A stretch of DNA of 64,000 nucleotides. Source: Streptomyces adelaidensis. Lineage in GTDB: Bacteria > Actinomycetota > Actinomycetes > Streptomycetales > Streptomycetaceae. Location of the stretch: contig NZ_JAEMUX010000022.1 of NCBI RefSeq assembly GCF_016598475.1, positions 53,328-117,327 of the forward strand, given 5' to 3'. Under the pieces are notes generated by a model, which did not search any database, was not told the origin of the DNA, and was given only the letters and a program-made list of their open reading frames with translations. Shown here in pieces: positions 51,204 to 60,031 of the stretch. The first letter of the stretch is position 1. The number at the start of each line of letters is the position of its first letter. A program made the position numbers and the translations under genes.

Positions 51204-51336
51204 AAGGGGTTCCTTTCGCCGGGAGCATCCTTTCCCCGCCGGGCGCGGGATGCATCCCATCCGTCTCCACGGCTCTCCGCCGCACTTGTCCACAGGGCCG
51301 GAAGAGGCCGTCCGGCGGGCGTCTAGGCTGGGCCGC

Positions 51337-52023
51337 ATGCCCACGTTGATCCTTGTCCGGCACGGACGTTCCACCGCCAACACCGAGGGAGTGCTCGCCG
51401 GGTGGACCCCCGGTGTCGCGCTCGACGAGCGAGGCGCGGCGCAGGCCGCGGAACTGCCCGGCCGTCTCGCCGGGCTGCCGATCTCCGAGGTCGTCACCAG
51501 CCCGCTCCAGCGCTGTCAGGAAACGATTCGCCCCCTCCTCGACGCCCGGCCCGAACTCGGCCCGCACACCGACGACCGCATCGGCGAGTGCGACTACGGC
51601 GACTGGTCCGGCCGCAAGCTCGCCGAGCTGGCGGACGAGCCGCTGATGCAGGTCGTACAGGCGCATCCGACGGCGGCCGCGTTCCCCGGCGGCGAGTCGA
51701 TGCGGGCCATGCAGCACCGGGCCGCGGAGGCGGTACGGGAGTGGAACGCGCGGGTGGAGCGCGAGCACGGGGCCGACGCCGTGTATCTGATGTGCTCGCA
51801 CGGCGACATCATCAAGTCGCTCGTGGCGGACGCACTCGGACTTCATCTGGACCTCTTCCAGCGGATCTCTGTCGAACCGTGTTCCATCACCGCGATCCGT
51901 TACACACGACTGAGGCCGTTTCTCGTCCGCCTCGGCGACACCGGGGATTTCGCGTCCCTGGCGCCGCGCGAGGAGCCCCCGAGCGACGACGCAGCGGTCG
52001 GGGGCGGTGCGGGGGCACCGTGA
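51337..52023 (+). CDS. Histidine phosphatase (MSMEG_4193-type), mycothiol cluster
   Basis: 228 residues. The phosphohistidine motif LVRHGRSTANTEG, Glu in GECDYGDW and second catalytic histidine in LMCSHGDIIKSL are intact, so it belongs to the phosphoglycerate-mutase-like superfamily. In actinobacteria this subfamily sits beside DUF3090, an SCO1664-family protein and mshC, exactly as here. Substrate unknown. A TAGGCT -10-like box 8-13 nt before ATG at 51337 and no Shine-Dalgarno suggest a leaderless mRNA. Confidence 0.9.
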   Translation: MPTLILVRHGRSTANTEGVLAGWTPGVALDERGAAQAAELPGRLAGLPISEVVTSPLQRCQETIRPLLDARPELGPHTDDRIGECDYGDWSGRKLAELADEPLMQVVQAHPTAAAFPGGESMRAMQHRAAEAVREWNARVEREHGADAVYLMCSHGDIIKSLVADALGLHLDLFQRISVEPCSITAIRYTRLRPFLVRLGDTGDFASLAPREEPPSDDAAVGGGAGAP

Positions 52024-52118
52024 TCGTCAACCGCAGTAGGGTGAAGCGGTCGCGACGGCGCTGAACAGTCAGCGGTCGGAGCGACCGGCCCCGACGTCGA
52101 TTCCAATGGAGACAGGAC

Positions 52119-52709
52119 GTGTCCCGTCAGGTGTTCCTCTACGACCCCCCGGACCGTTTCGTGGCCGGTACGGTCGGGCTGCCCGGGCGCCGGACCTTTT
52201 TCCTTCAGGCCGCCTCAGGTCAACGCGTCACCAGCGTGTCCCTGGAGAAGACCCAGGTCGCCGCTCTCGCCGAGCGCATGGACGAACTCCTCGACGAGGT
52301 CGTACGGCGCAGCGGCGGCAGTGCCCCGGTGCCGGCCGTAGCGCCCACCGAGGTGTCGGACACGGCGCCGCTGGAGGCCCCCGTCGAGGAGGAGTTCCGG
52401 GTCGGCACCATGGCGCTGGCCTGGGACGGCGACGAGCAGCGCATGATCGTCGAGGCCCAGGCCCTGGTCGAGCTGGACGCCGAGTCCGAGGAGGATCTGG
52501 CCGAGGCGGAGGAGCGGATGCTCCAGGACGAGGAGAACGGTCCGCCGATGCTCCGTGTCCGCCTCACCGGCGCGCAGGCCCGGGCCTTCGCCAAGCGCGC
52601 CCTCGACGTCGTCAACGCGGGGCGGCCCCCGTGCCCGCTGTGCAGTCTGCCGCTCGATCCGGAGGGACACGTATGTCCGCGCCAGAACGGATACCGCCGC
52701 GGGGCGTGA
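52119..52709 (+). CDS. DUF3090-family protein
   Basis: 196 residues. It starts SRQVFLYDPPDRFVAGTVGL, a pattern typical of this actinobacterial family, has a long acidic middle (SEEDLAEAEERMLQDEEN) and ends with a cysteine cluster CPLCSLPLDPEGHVCPRQNG that could bind zinc. Function is unknown. GTG at 52119. Its 3' end overlaps the SCO1664-family gene by 37 bp, so the two are translationally linked within the mycothiol-associated cluster. Confidence 0.9.
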   Translation: MSRQVFLYDPPDRFVAGTVGLPGRRTFFLQAASGQRVTSVSLEKTQVAALAERMDELLDEVVRRSGGSAPVPAVAPTEVSDTAPLEAPVEEEFRVGTMALAWDGDEQRMIVEAQALVELDAESEEDLAEAEERMLQDEENGPPMLRVRLTGAQARAFAKRALDVVNAGRPPCPLCSLPLDPEGHVCPRQNGYRRGA

Positions 52710-53503
52710 CCTCTGCGATGCCCATGGCCGAACTGCTCGCCGAGGGCGAGTTGACCGTGCGCGGGCGCGTACGGGAGGCGTCCAACGCGGTGCTGTACTG
52801 CTCGGTCGCGCACGACGGCCGGGAGGCGGCCTGCGTCTACAAACCCGTCGCCGGGGAGAGACCCCTGTGGGACTTCCCCGACGGCACGCTCGCCCAGCGG
52901 GAGGTCGCCGCGTACGAGGTGTCCGAGGCGACCGGCTGGGGGCTCGTCCCGCCCACAGTGCTGCGCGACGGGCCGTACGGCGAGGGCATGTGCCAGCTGT
53001 GGATCGAGGGGGAGCCCGGGTCCGAGCTGCTCACGCTGGTGGACGGTGAGGAGGCCGGCGAGGGCTGGAAGGCCGTCGGGTTCGCCGAGGTCGGCGACGG
53101 GAAGACCGCACTCCTCGTGCACGCCGACGACCGGCGGCTGCGGCGCCTCGCCGTGCTCGACGCCGTCATCAACAACGCCGACCGCAAGGGCGGCCATCTG
53201 CTGCCGGCCGCCGGGGAACGGCTCTACGGCATCGACCACGGGGTGAGCTTCAACGTCGAGAACAAGCTGCGGACCCTGCTGTGGGGGTGGGCCGGCGAGC
53301 CGCTCACCGAGGAGGCCGTCGAGGTGCTGGGACGGTTGCGGGACGCGCTCGGCGCGCAGGGGGCGCTGGCGGCGAAGCTGTCCGACCTGATCACCGACAC
53401 CGAGCTGGACGCCACGAGGGAGCGGGTCGCCGCCATGCTCAGGAGCGGCCGGCACCCGGAGCCGAGCGGCGACTGGCCGGCGATCCCGTGGCCGCCGGTG
53501 TGA
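52673..53503 (+). CDS. SCO1664-family kinase-like protein
   Basis: 276 residues. The family is known by its position beside mshC. The sequence looks like a small PI3/4-kinase-like fold: CVYKPVAGERPLWDFPDGTL (nucleotide-contacting Lys), then LDAVINNADRKGGHLLP (a D-x-x-x-x-N-type catalytic loop) and YGIDHGVSFN (DxG-like metal site). Substrate unknown; a function in mycothiol metabolism or its control is an inference from synteny. ATG at 52673 (MSAPERI) is 37 bp inside the DUF3090 gene. Confidence 0.88.
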   Translation: MSAPERIPPRGVTSAMPMAELLAEGELTVRGRVREASNAVLYCSVAHDGREAACVYKPVAGERPLWDFPDGTLAQREVAAYEVSEATGWGLVPPTVLRDGPYGEGMCQLWIEGEPGSELLTLVDGEEAGEGWKAVGFAEVGDGKTALLVHADDRRLRRLAVLDAVINNADRKGGHLLPAAGERLYGIDHGVSFNVENKLRTLLWGWAGEPLTEEAVEVLGRLRDALGAQGALAAKLSDLITDTELDATRERVAAMLRSGRHPEPSGDWPAIPWPPV

Positions 53504-53588
53504 GCGACATGCGCCCCGGCCCCGGTCATACCCCCGAGTAACAGGGCACCCCGCTTAGCCCCGCAGGGATCGGGTTAGGCTCATGTAC

Positions 53589-54818
53589 ATGCATGCCTGG
53601 CCCGCTTCTGAGGTCCCCGTCCTGCCTGGCAAGGGCCGCGACCTGAGGATCCACGACACCGCGACCGATGGGCTCGTCACCCTCGACCCCGGTCCCGTCG
53701 CCCGTATCTACGTCTGCGGTATCACCCCGTACGACGCCACCCACATCGGTCACGCGGCGACCTACAACGCGTTCGACCTCGTACAGCGCGTGTGGCTCGA
53801 CACCAAGCGGCAGGTTCACTACGTCCAGAACGTGACGGACGTCGACGACCCGCTCCTTGAGCGGGCCGAGCGCGACGGCATCGACTGGGTGGCCCTCGCC
53901 GAGAAGGAGACCGCCCTCTTCCGTGAGGACATGACCGCCCTGCGGATGCTCCCGCCGCGGGAGTACATCGGCGCCGTGGAGGCCATCCCGGGCATCGTTC
54001 CGCTCGTCGAGCGGCTCCGCGACGCCGGCGCCGCGTACGAACTCGAAGGCGACATCTACTTCTCCGTCGAGGCCGACCCCGACTTCGGCAAGGTCTCGGG
54101 CCTCGACGCCGCCGCGATGCGGCTGCTGTCCGCCGAGCGCGGCGGCGACCCCGACCGGTCCGGGAAGAAGAACCCGCTCGACCCGATGCTGTGGATGGCC
54201 GCGCGGGAGGGCGAGCCCAGTTGGGACGGCGGCTCGCTCGGGCGCGGTCGCCCCGGCTGGCACATCGAGTGTGTCGCCATCGCCCTCGACCATCTCGGCA
54301 TGGGCTTCGACATCCAGGGCGGCGGCTCCGACCTCGCCTTCCCGCACCACGAGATGGGCGCCTCGCACGCGCAGGCGCTGACCGGCGAGTTCCCCATGGC
54401 CAAGGCGTATGTCCACGCCGGCATGGTCGCGCTGCACGGCGAGAAGATGTCGAAGTCCAAGGGCAACCTCGTCTTCGTCTCCAAGCTGCGCCGCGACGGG
54501 GTCGACCCGGCCGCGATACGGCTCGCGCTGCTCGCGCACCACTACCGGGCCGACTGGGAGTGGACCGACCAGGTGCTCCAGGACGCCGTGGCACGGCTCG
54601 GCCGGTGGCGCGCCGCCGTCTCCCGCCCCGACGGACCGTCCGCCGAGGCACTCGTCGAGGAGATCCGCGAGGCTCTCGTGAACGACCTCGACGCCCCGGC
54701 CGCGCTCGCCGCAGTCGACCGCTGGGCCGCGCTCCAGCTGGATCAGGGCGGTACGGACGAGGGTGCGCCCGGCGTCGTGTCGCGTGCCGTGGACGCCCTC
54801 CTCGGCGTGGCCCTGTGA
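53589..54818 (+). CDS. mshC: Cysteine:1D-myo-inosityl 2-amino-2-deoxy-glucopyranoside ligase MshC
   Basis: 409 residues, a cysteinyl-tRNA synthetase-like enzyme without the tRNA-binding end. The class I motifs are THIGHAATY and EKMSKSKGN. Zinc ligands are Cys in YVCGITPYD, Cys in WHIECVAIA and His in FPHHEMGASH. It joins cysteine to GlcN-Ins, the penultimate step of mycothiol, the actinobacterial thiol buffer. ATG at 53589 (MHAWPASEV) matches relatives; 53583 is an in-frame alternative. TTAGGCT lies just upstream, so a leaderless transcript is possible. It ends before a strong hairpin. Confidence 0.96.
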   Translation: MHAWPASEVPVLPGKGRDLRIHDTATDGLVTLDPGPVARIYVCGITPYDATHIGHAATYNAFDLVQRVWLDTKRQVHYVQNVTDVDDPLLERAERDGIDWVALAEKETALFREDMTALRMLPPREYIGAVEAIPGIVPLVERLRDAGAAYELEGDIYFSVEADPDFGKVSGLDAAAMRLLSAERGGDPDRSGKKNPLDPMLWMAAREGEPSWDGGSLGRGRPGWHIECVAIALDHLGMGFDIQGGGSDLAFPHHEMGASHAQALTGEFPMAKAYVHAGMVALHGEKMSKSKGNLVFVSKLRRDGVDPAAIRLALLAHHYRADWEWTDQVLQDAVARLGRWRAAVSRPDGPSAEALVEEIREALVNDLDAPAALAAVDRWAALQLDQGGTDEGAPGVVSRAVDALLGVAL

Positions 54819-55137
54819 AGCGTGGTCCTTCAAAGCGTGGTTTTTTGAAGTAACGACTCTGCACAGGCGTCGTAGACGTCACACGTGTCACATGTGATGC
54901 GAGCAGTGGGGCGCTTCCTCCGCCCGGAGGAAGCGCTCCTTCGTCTCACACGGAACCCTCTCCGGGGTGGAAAGAGACATGACGCCACCATCCGGCCAGA
55001 AATCGTCATGGGGCTGTCATGGGGCTGTCGATCGAATGGCGAAGGGCTGCGAGGTCAGTCGGCATGTGATGGTGTGACAGACGTCAGTTGAAAGCCGGAC
55101 CGGCCAGCTGCCGGTCCCTTCGTGGAAGGGACGAACA
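54819..55137. other. 319-bp spacer with terminator and palindromes
   Basis: No gene is seen. It holds the mshC terminator, ACACGTGT and TCACATGTGA palindromes (54881-54897) and a repeated TCATGGGGCTG near 55010, then the promoter of the secreted protein. Confidence 0.5.
54911..54936 (+). terminator. Terminator of mshC
   Basis: Perfect 11-bp arms (GCGCTTCCTCC/GGAGGAAGCGC) with a GCCC loop, followed by TCCTTCGTCT. Confidence 0.7.
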
Positions 55138-56124
55138 GTGGCACCCCCGCAATCCTCCTCCGCTCGTCACATCAGTCGGCGCGGACTGCTCACGACATCC
55201 GCCGCCACCGCCGGCGCGCTCCTCGTCGGTTCCTCGGCCGCGACCGCTTCGGCGGCGCCCGAGCGCACCTGGCCGGACCTCATCCCGCTCCCCAACGGCT
55301 TCCGCCCCGAGGGCATCACCATCGGCGGCGGCCCGTACGCCTACCTGGGCTCGCTCGGCGACGGCTCGATCTACCGCGCCGACCTGCGCACCGGCACGGG
55401 CGGCATCATCTCCGCGGGCCCCGGTACGCCCTCCGTCGGGCTCAAACTCGACGGCCGGGGGCGGCTGTTCGTCGCCGGGCGCGGTCAGGGCGCCCGGGTG
55501 GTGGACGTGCGCTCCGGCGAGATCATCGCGTCGTACGTGCTCACCACCAAGACGCCGACCTTCGCCAACGACGTCTTCCTCACCCCGCGCGCCGCCTGGT
55601 TCACCGACTCGTTCCAGCCCGCCCTCTACGCTCTGCCGCTCGGCCGCCACGGCGGGCTGCCGGACGCCGACGAGGTCGTGACGCTCACCCTGAGCGGCGA
55701 CTGGGCCCAGACCCCCGGCGAGGTGGTCAACGCCAACGGCATCACCGGCACCCCGGACGGCAGGGCCCTGCTGGTCGTACAGTCCGGCGCCGGCGGCCTG
55801 CACCGGGTCGACCCCAGGACGGGGGTCACGGAACTCGTCGACCTCGGGGACGCTGCGCCTCTCACCAACGGCGACGGCCTGCTGCTCCTCGGGCGGCGTC
55901 TGTACGTGGTCCAGAACCGCCAGAACGTGATCGATGTGTTCAAGCTCGCCGAGGACGGCCGCAGCGGCATCTTCGAGGGCCGCCTCACGGACTCGGACTT
56001 CGACGTACCGACGACGGCCGCCGTCTTCAAGAACCGCCTCTACCTGCCCAACGCACGCTTCACGACGACCCCGACCCCGGACACGACCTACGCGGTGGTG
56101 GCAGTGAAGAGGCATGTCATGTAG
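55138..56124 (+). CDS. Tat-exported SMP-30/gluconolactonase-like propeller protein
   Basis: 328 residues. ISRRGLLTTSAATAGALLVG is a Tat signal, with cleavage near ASA-APER. The mature part repeats short blades such as VGLKLDGRGRLFVAGRG, NANGITGTPDGRALLVVQ and TNGDGLLLLGRRLYVVQNRQ, matching six-bladed SMP-30/gluconolactonase-like propellers. No catalytic assignment is safe; members include lactonases and extracellular sensors. GTG at 55138. It is a single gene ended by a dispersed-repeat hairpin. Confidence 0.85.
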   Translation: MAPPQSSSARHISRRGLLTTSAATAGALLVGSSAATASAAPERTWPDLIPLPNGFRPEGITIGGGPYAYLGSLGDGSIYRADLRTGTGGIISAGPGTPSVGLKLDGRGRLFVAGRGQGARVVDVRSGEIIASYVLTTKTPTFANDVFLTPRAAWFTDSFQPALYALPLGRHGGLPDADEVVTLTLSGDWAQTPGEVVNANGITGTPDGRALLVVQSGAGGLHRVDPRTGVTELVDLGDAAPLTNGDGLLLLGRRLYVVQNRQNVIDVFKLAEDGRSGIFEGRLTDSDFDVPTTAAVFKNRLYLPNARFTTTPTPDTTYAVVAVKRHVM

Positions 56125-56137
56125 ACGCTGTGCCGTC

Positions 56138-56170
56138 CCCCGCGCCCTGTACTGCTCCAGGGGCGCGGGG
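56138..56170. terminator. Terminator built from a dispersed repeat copy
   Basis: 10-bp arms (CCCCGCGCCC/GGGCGCGGGG) with a 13-nt loop. The right arm continues into GGGGAACCACGCGATCAGCC, the dispersed core. It lies between convergent genes. Confidence 0.6.
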
Positions 56171-56241
56171 AACCACGCGATCAGCCACGACGGATCCTCG
56201 GGTGCGGCTGCAGCGCAGCATCTCCCGCCGGGACCCGGGTC

Positions 56242-57306
56242 TCAGCCGTCCGACGAATCCTCGTCCTCGGCCCCAGGCTCGGCCCCAGGCTCGGCCCCAG
56301 GCTCGGCCTCAGGCTCGGTCTCGGGACCGGCCTCGGGCTTCGGCGGCTTCGGCGGCCGCGTACGACCACCGGGGTTGTCCTTCGGGTTCCACGCGCCGGA
56401 TCCCGTGTCACCCCCGTCAGCCGTGGCGTGCCCCCCCGGTGAACCGGCGGGGCCGCCCGCGGGGCCACCGTCACGGCGCCGCAGATACCGCTCGAACTCG
56501 CGGGCGATCGCCTCTCCCGATGCCTCGGGCAGCTCCGCGGTGTCCCGGGCCTCCTCCAGCGTCTGCACGTACTCCGCGACCTCGCTGTCCTCGGCGGCCA
56601 GCTGGTCCACTCCCACCTGCCAGGCGCGCGCGTCGTCGGGCAGCTCGCCCAGTGGGATGCGCACGTCGATCAGGTCCTCCAGCCGGTTGAGGAGGGCCAG
56701 CGTCGCCTTCGGGTTCGGCGGCTGCGACACATAGTGCGGCACGGCGGCCCACAGCGACACAGCCGGAACGCCGGCGTGCGTGCACGCCTCCTGGAGGATG
56801 CCGACGATGCCCGTGGGGCCCTCGTACTTGGTCTCCTCCAGGTCCATCCGCTGCGCCAGATCCGGGTCGGACGTGACACCGCTGACCGGGACCGGACGCG
56901 TGTGCGGGGTGTCGCCGAGCAGCGCTCCCAGGATCACCACCAGCTCCACGCCCAGCTCATGGGCGAAGCCCAGCAGCTCGTTGCAGAACGAGCGCCAGCG
57001 CATCGACGGTTCGATGCCTCGGACGAGTACGAGATCGCGGGGCTTGTCACCGCCGACCCTGACCACCGACAACCTTGTCGTCGGCCAGGTGACCTTCCGC
57101 ACACCGCCGTCCAGCCACACCGTCGGCCGGTTCACCTGGAAGTCGTAGTAGTCCTCGGCGTCCAGCGCCGCGAACACCTCGCCCTTCCATTCACTGTCCA
57201 GGTGCGCGACCGCCGCGGAGGCGGCGTCGCCGGCGTCGTTCCAGCCCTCGAACGCGGCCACCATGACTGGGTCGATCAGCTCGGGAACCCCCTCCAGCTC
57301 GATCAC
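56242..57306 (-). CDS. PAC2-family (proteasome assembly chaperone-like) protein
   Basis: 354 residues. The PAC2 core is visible at the N-terminus: VMVAAFEGWNDAGDAASAAV, DFQVNRPTVWLDGG and LLGFAHELGVELVVILGALL. The C-terminal 70 residues are low-complexity (GAEPGAEPGAEPGAED), encoded by GGCTCGGCCCCA repeats near 56275-56310, and probably disordered. Actinobacterial PAC2 proteins are conserved beside mycothiol or proteasome genes; their exact function is unknown. GTG at 57306 has GGAGG upstream; the frame to 57441 is rejected. Confidence 0.92.
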   Translation of the reverse strand: MIELEGVPELIDPVMVAAFEGWNDAGDAASAAVAHLDSEWKGEVFAALDAEDYYDFQVNRPTVWLDGGVRKVTWPTTRLSVVRVGGDKPRDLVLVRGIEPSMRWRSFCNELLGFAHELGVELVVILGALLGDTPHTRPVPVSGVTSDPDLAQRMDLEETKYEGPTGIVGILQEACTHAGVPAVSLWAAVPHYVSQPPNPKATLALLNRLEDLIDVRIPLGELPDDARAWQVGVDQLAAEDSEVAEYVQTLEEARDTAELPEASGEAIAREFERYLRRRDGGPAGGPAGSPGGHATADGGDTGSGAWNPKDNPGGRTRPPKPPKPEAGPETEPEAEPGAEPGAEPGAEDEDSSDG

Positions 57307-57464
57307 CCAGCGCCTCCTTCCGACGTGCCCTCGCGTACGCCCCAACCTTACGGCGTGCCCAGGGGGCCTCCGCAGCCCCCTTGCACGGGGGAGTGAACGG
57401 ATCAATGCCCCGATCGCACGACTGAAACACTCGTCGGCCATGAAGGCCCCAAGTGATCAACTTC

Positions 57465-58136
57465 TCACAGCGACGACCGAAGCCACTGCTCCACGCTCGC
57501 GATGTGCACCGTCGCCCAGGAGCGTGCGGCGTCCGCGTCGCGGTCGCGGAGGGCGGTGAGGATGGCTCGGTGTTCGTGGAGGGTGCGGCTGACGGCGTCC
57601 TCCTGGGTCAGGCCGCGCCAGATGCGAGCGCGGGTCGTGGGGCCTGACAGGCCGTCAAGGAGGGAGCAGAGGACGGAGTTTCCGGAGCTCTGGACGATGC
57701 CGCGGTGGAACTCCAGGTCGCAGGCGACCAGCTCCTCCACCGACGGCTCGGTGCCGAGCTTGTCCAACTGGGCGGCCAAAGCGTCCAGTTGCTGCTCGCT
57801 GATCTTCGAGGCGGCCATCGCCGTCGCCGCCGGCTCCAGTATGCGGCGTACGGCGAGGAACTCCAGGACGGTGTCGTCGCGGTGGAAGTCGACGACGAAA
57901 CTCATCGCCTCCAGGAGGAGTTGGGGGTCCAGGCTGGTGACATACGTGCCGTCGCCCTGCCGTACGTCCAGGATGCGGATCAGCGACAGGGCGCGCACCG
58001 CCTCGCGCAGGGAGTTGCGGGACAGGCCGAGATCGGCGGCCAGCTCGCTCTCCTTGGGGAGGCGGTCGCCAGGCCGCAGCGCGCCGGAGACGATCATGTC
58101 TTTGATCTTCTCGATCGCCTCGTCGGTGACTGCCAT
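57465..58136 (-). CDS. FadR/GntR-family transcriptional regulator
   Basis: 223 residues. Winged helix LPKESELAADLGLSRNSLREAVRAL is followed by an FCD ligand domain with DLEFHRGIVQSSGN and a final HRAILTALRDRD, giving the usual metal-binding histidine/aspartate set. Its ligand is unknown; sugar acids or other carboxylates are common for this subfamily. The start is ATG at 58136. The AGACATC-C-GATGTCT palindrome 23 bp upstream is probably its self-operator. Its neighbour, the glycerol operon, has its own regulator GylR. Confidence 0.92.
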   Translation of the reverse strand: MAVTDEAIEKIKDMIVSGALRPGDRLPKESELAADLGLSRNSLREAVRALSLIRILDVRQGDGTYVTSLDPQLLLEAMSFVVDFHRDDTVLEFLAVRRILEPAATAMAASKISEQQLDALAAQLDKLGTEPSVEELVACDLEFHRGIVQSSGNSVLCSLLDGLSGPTTRARIWRGLTQEDAVSRTLHEHRAILTALRDRDADAARSWATVHIASVEQWLRSSL

Positions 58137-58158
58137 GGTGGGCCCCTCCCAGTCGTTC

Positions 58159-58173
58159 AGACATCCGATGTCT
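58159..58173. promoter_or_regulatory. GntR-type operator
   Basis: AGACATC-C-GATGTCT is a perfect 7+1+7 palindrome 23-37 bp before the regulator gene. Confidence 0.65.
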
Positions 58174-58272
58174 CAGGCCATTATGGGGGCTCTATCAGGC
58201 CAAAGCCTCCAGATCGGCCAAGGCCGCGGCCTCGTCGAGGGTGGTGAGGAAGCGATCCCCTCACGCGGAAGA

Positions 58273-58298
58273 GGCGGCTCCATCGCCATGGAGCCGCC
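58273..58298 (-). terminator. Terminator of the glycerol operon
   Basis: Perfect 11-bp arms (GGCGGCTCCAT/ATGGAGCCGCC) with a CGCC loop, 54 bp past the glpD stop. Confidence 0.7.
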
Positions 58299-58351
58299 CC
58301 TACCGCACGGTGCCGACCCCGGTCAGGGGAAGAGGCCGGCCCGAAACCCGG

Positions 58352-59968
58352 TCACTTCTTGTCGAGCAGATCCTTCACCTTCGCCCGGACCTCGTCCGTC
58401 GCCAGCCCCCGTATCGTCAGCGTCGTCCGCCGACGCAGCACGTCATCGACCGTCTCGGCCCACTCGGTGTCACGGGCATAGACGACCTGCGCCCAGATCT
58501 CCGGCGCATCGGCGTGGACACGCTCGCCCAACTCGGGGTTCTCATTGGCCAGGCGGGCGATGTCGAAGGCCAGCGAACCATAGTGCGTGGCGAGGTGCCG
58601 CGCGGTGTCGGCACCCATACGGGGACCAGGCGCCGGCCGGTCGACGAGCAGCCGGTGGGCGACCGCCCGCGGGTTGGCGACCCCCGGCAGCGGCAGCTTC
58701 TTCGGCAGCCTGGAGACCGGCTCGAAGTCCTCACCCAGCGGATGCCCCGGCAGCGCCTCAAGCTTCTTCATGATCGTGCGGCCGATGTGCCGGAACGTCG
58801 TCCACTTGCCGCCCGCGACGGACAGCATGCCGCCCCGGCCCTCGGTGACGACCGTCTCGCGCTTGGCCTTGGCGGTGTCGCCGGGGCCGCCCGGCAGCAC
58901 CCGCAGACCCGCGAAGGAGTACGTGATCAGGTCACGGTCGAGCTGCTGGTCGCGGATCGAGAACGCGGCCTCGTCGAGTATCTGGGCCGTGTCCTTCTCG
59001 GTGACCGCGACGTCCGCCGGGTCGCCCTCGTAGACCTCGTCGGTCGTACCGAGGAGCAGCATGTCCTCCCAGGGGAGGGCGAAGGTGATGCGGTACTTGT
59101 CGATGGGGGTGGCCAGCGCGGCCTTCCACGGAGACGTCCGCTTCAGCACGAGGTGCGCGCCCTTGGACAGGCGGATGGACGGAGCCGCGTCCGGGTTCTC
59201 CATCCGGCGCAGGTGGTCGACCCACGGCCCGGTCGCGTTCAGCACCAGCCGGGCGCCGACCCCGAACTCGTCGCCGGAGAGCCGGTCGCGCAACTCGGCA
59301 CCGGTCACCCGGCCCTTGGTGAAGCGCAGCCCGGTGACCTCGGCGTGGTTCAGCACGACGGCGCCGGACTCGACGGCCGCGCGGACCGTCATCAGCGCCA
59401 TCCGGGAGTCGTTCATCTGGTCGTCGCCGTACACGGCCACGGCCTTCAGATTGTCGGTGCGCAGCTCGGGCACGTCCTGCGCGGCCTTCGACGGCGACAG
59501 CAGGTGGCCCACACCGTCACCGAACGCGGAGAGCGCGGAGTAGGCGAAGACGCCCGCCCCGAGCTTCGCCGCGCCGTGCGGCCCGCCCTTGTACACGGGG
59601 AGGTAGAAGGTGAGCGGGTTCGCCAGATGGGGGGCCACCTGGCGGGAGACCGCACGGCGCTCGAAGTGATTCTCCGCCACCAGCTTCACCGCGCCGGTCT
59701 GCAGATAACGCAGACCGCCGTGGAGCAGCTTGGAGGAGGCGGAGGAGGTGGCACCGGCGAAGTCGCCGGCGTCGACCAGCGCCACCCTGAGCCCGGACTG
59801 CGCGGCGTGCCAGGCGGTGGAGATGCCCAGGATGCCGCCGCCGATCACGAGAAGGTCGTACGACGCCTTGGAGAGTTGCTCCCGGGTCTCGGCACGGCTC
59901 GGGTTCGAGCCGGACGCCGGGCGCGTCCCCAGGGCAGGCAGGGCTTGCAGGGTGGACTGACTGGTCAT
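58352..59968 (-). CDS. glpD: Glycerol-3-phosphate dehydrogenase
   Basis: 538 residues. FAD site LLVIGGGILGISTAWHAAQS with acidic strand end VALVD, then SASSKLLHGGLRYLQTG (glycine-rich family signature) and the C-terminal domain of FAD-dependent GlpD (VVYARDTEWAETVDDVLRRR). It oxidises sn-glycerol-3-phosphate to dihydroxyacetone phosphate and reduces quinone at the membrane. It is the last of the glpF-glpK-glpD genes, 63 bp from glpK, and ends at a hairpin. Confidence 0.97.
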   Translation of the reverse strand: MTSQSTLQALPALGTRPASGSNPSRAETREQLSKASYDLLVIGGGILGISTAWHAAQSGLRVALVDAGDFAGATSSASSKLLHGGLRYLQTGAVKLVAENHFERRAVSRQVAPHLANPLTFYLPVYKGGPHGAAKLGAGVFAYSALSAFGDGVGHLLSPSKAAQDVPELRTDNLKAVAVYGDDQMNDSRMALMTVRAAVESGAVVLNHAEVTGLRFTKGRVTGAELRDRLSGDEFGVGARLVLNATGPWVDHLRRMENPDAAPSIRLSKGAHLVLKRTSPWKAALATPIDKYRITFALPWEDMLLLGTTDEVYEGDPADVAVTEKDTAQILDEAAFSIRDQQLDRDLITYSFAGLRVLPGGPGDTAKAKRETVVTEGRGGMLSVAGGKWTTFRHIGRTIMKKLEALPGHPLGEDFEPVSRLPKKLPLPGVANPRAVAHRLLVDRPAPGPRMGADTARHLATHYGSLAFDIARLANENPELGERVHADAPEIWAQVVYARDTEWAETVDDVLRRRTTLTIRGLATDEVRAKVKDLLDKK

Positions 59969-60031
59969 GTCGGGTTCTTACTCCTCATCGGAGGGTGTGT
60001 CGGAGCCTTCTGCGGCTCGTCTCAGCTCTCG

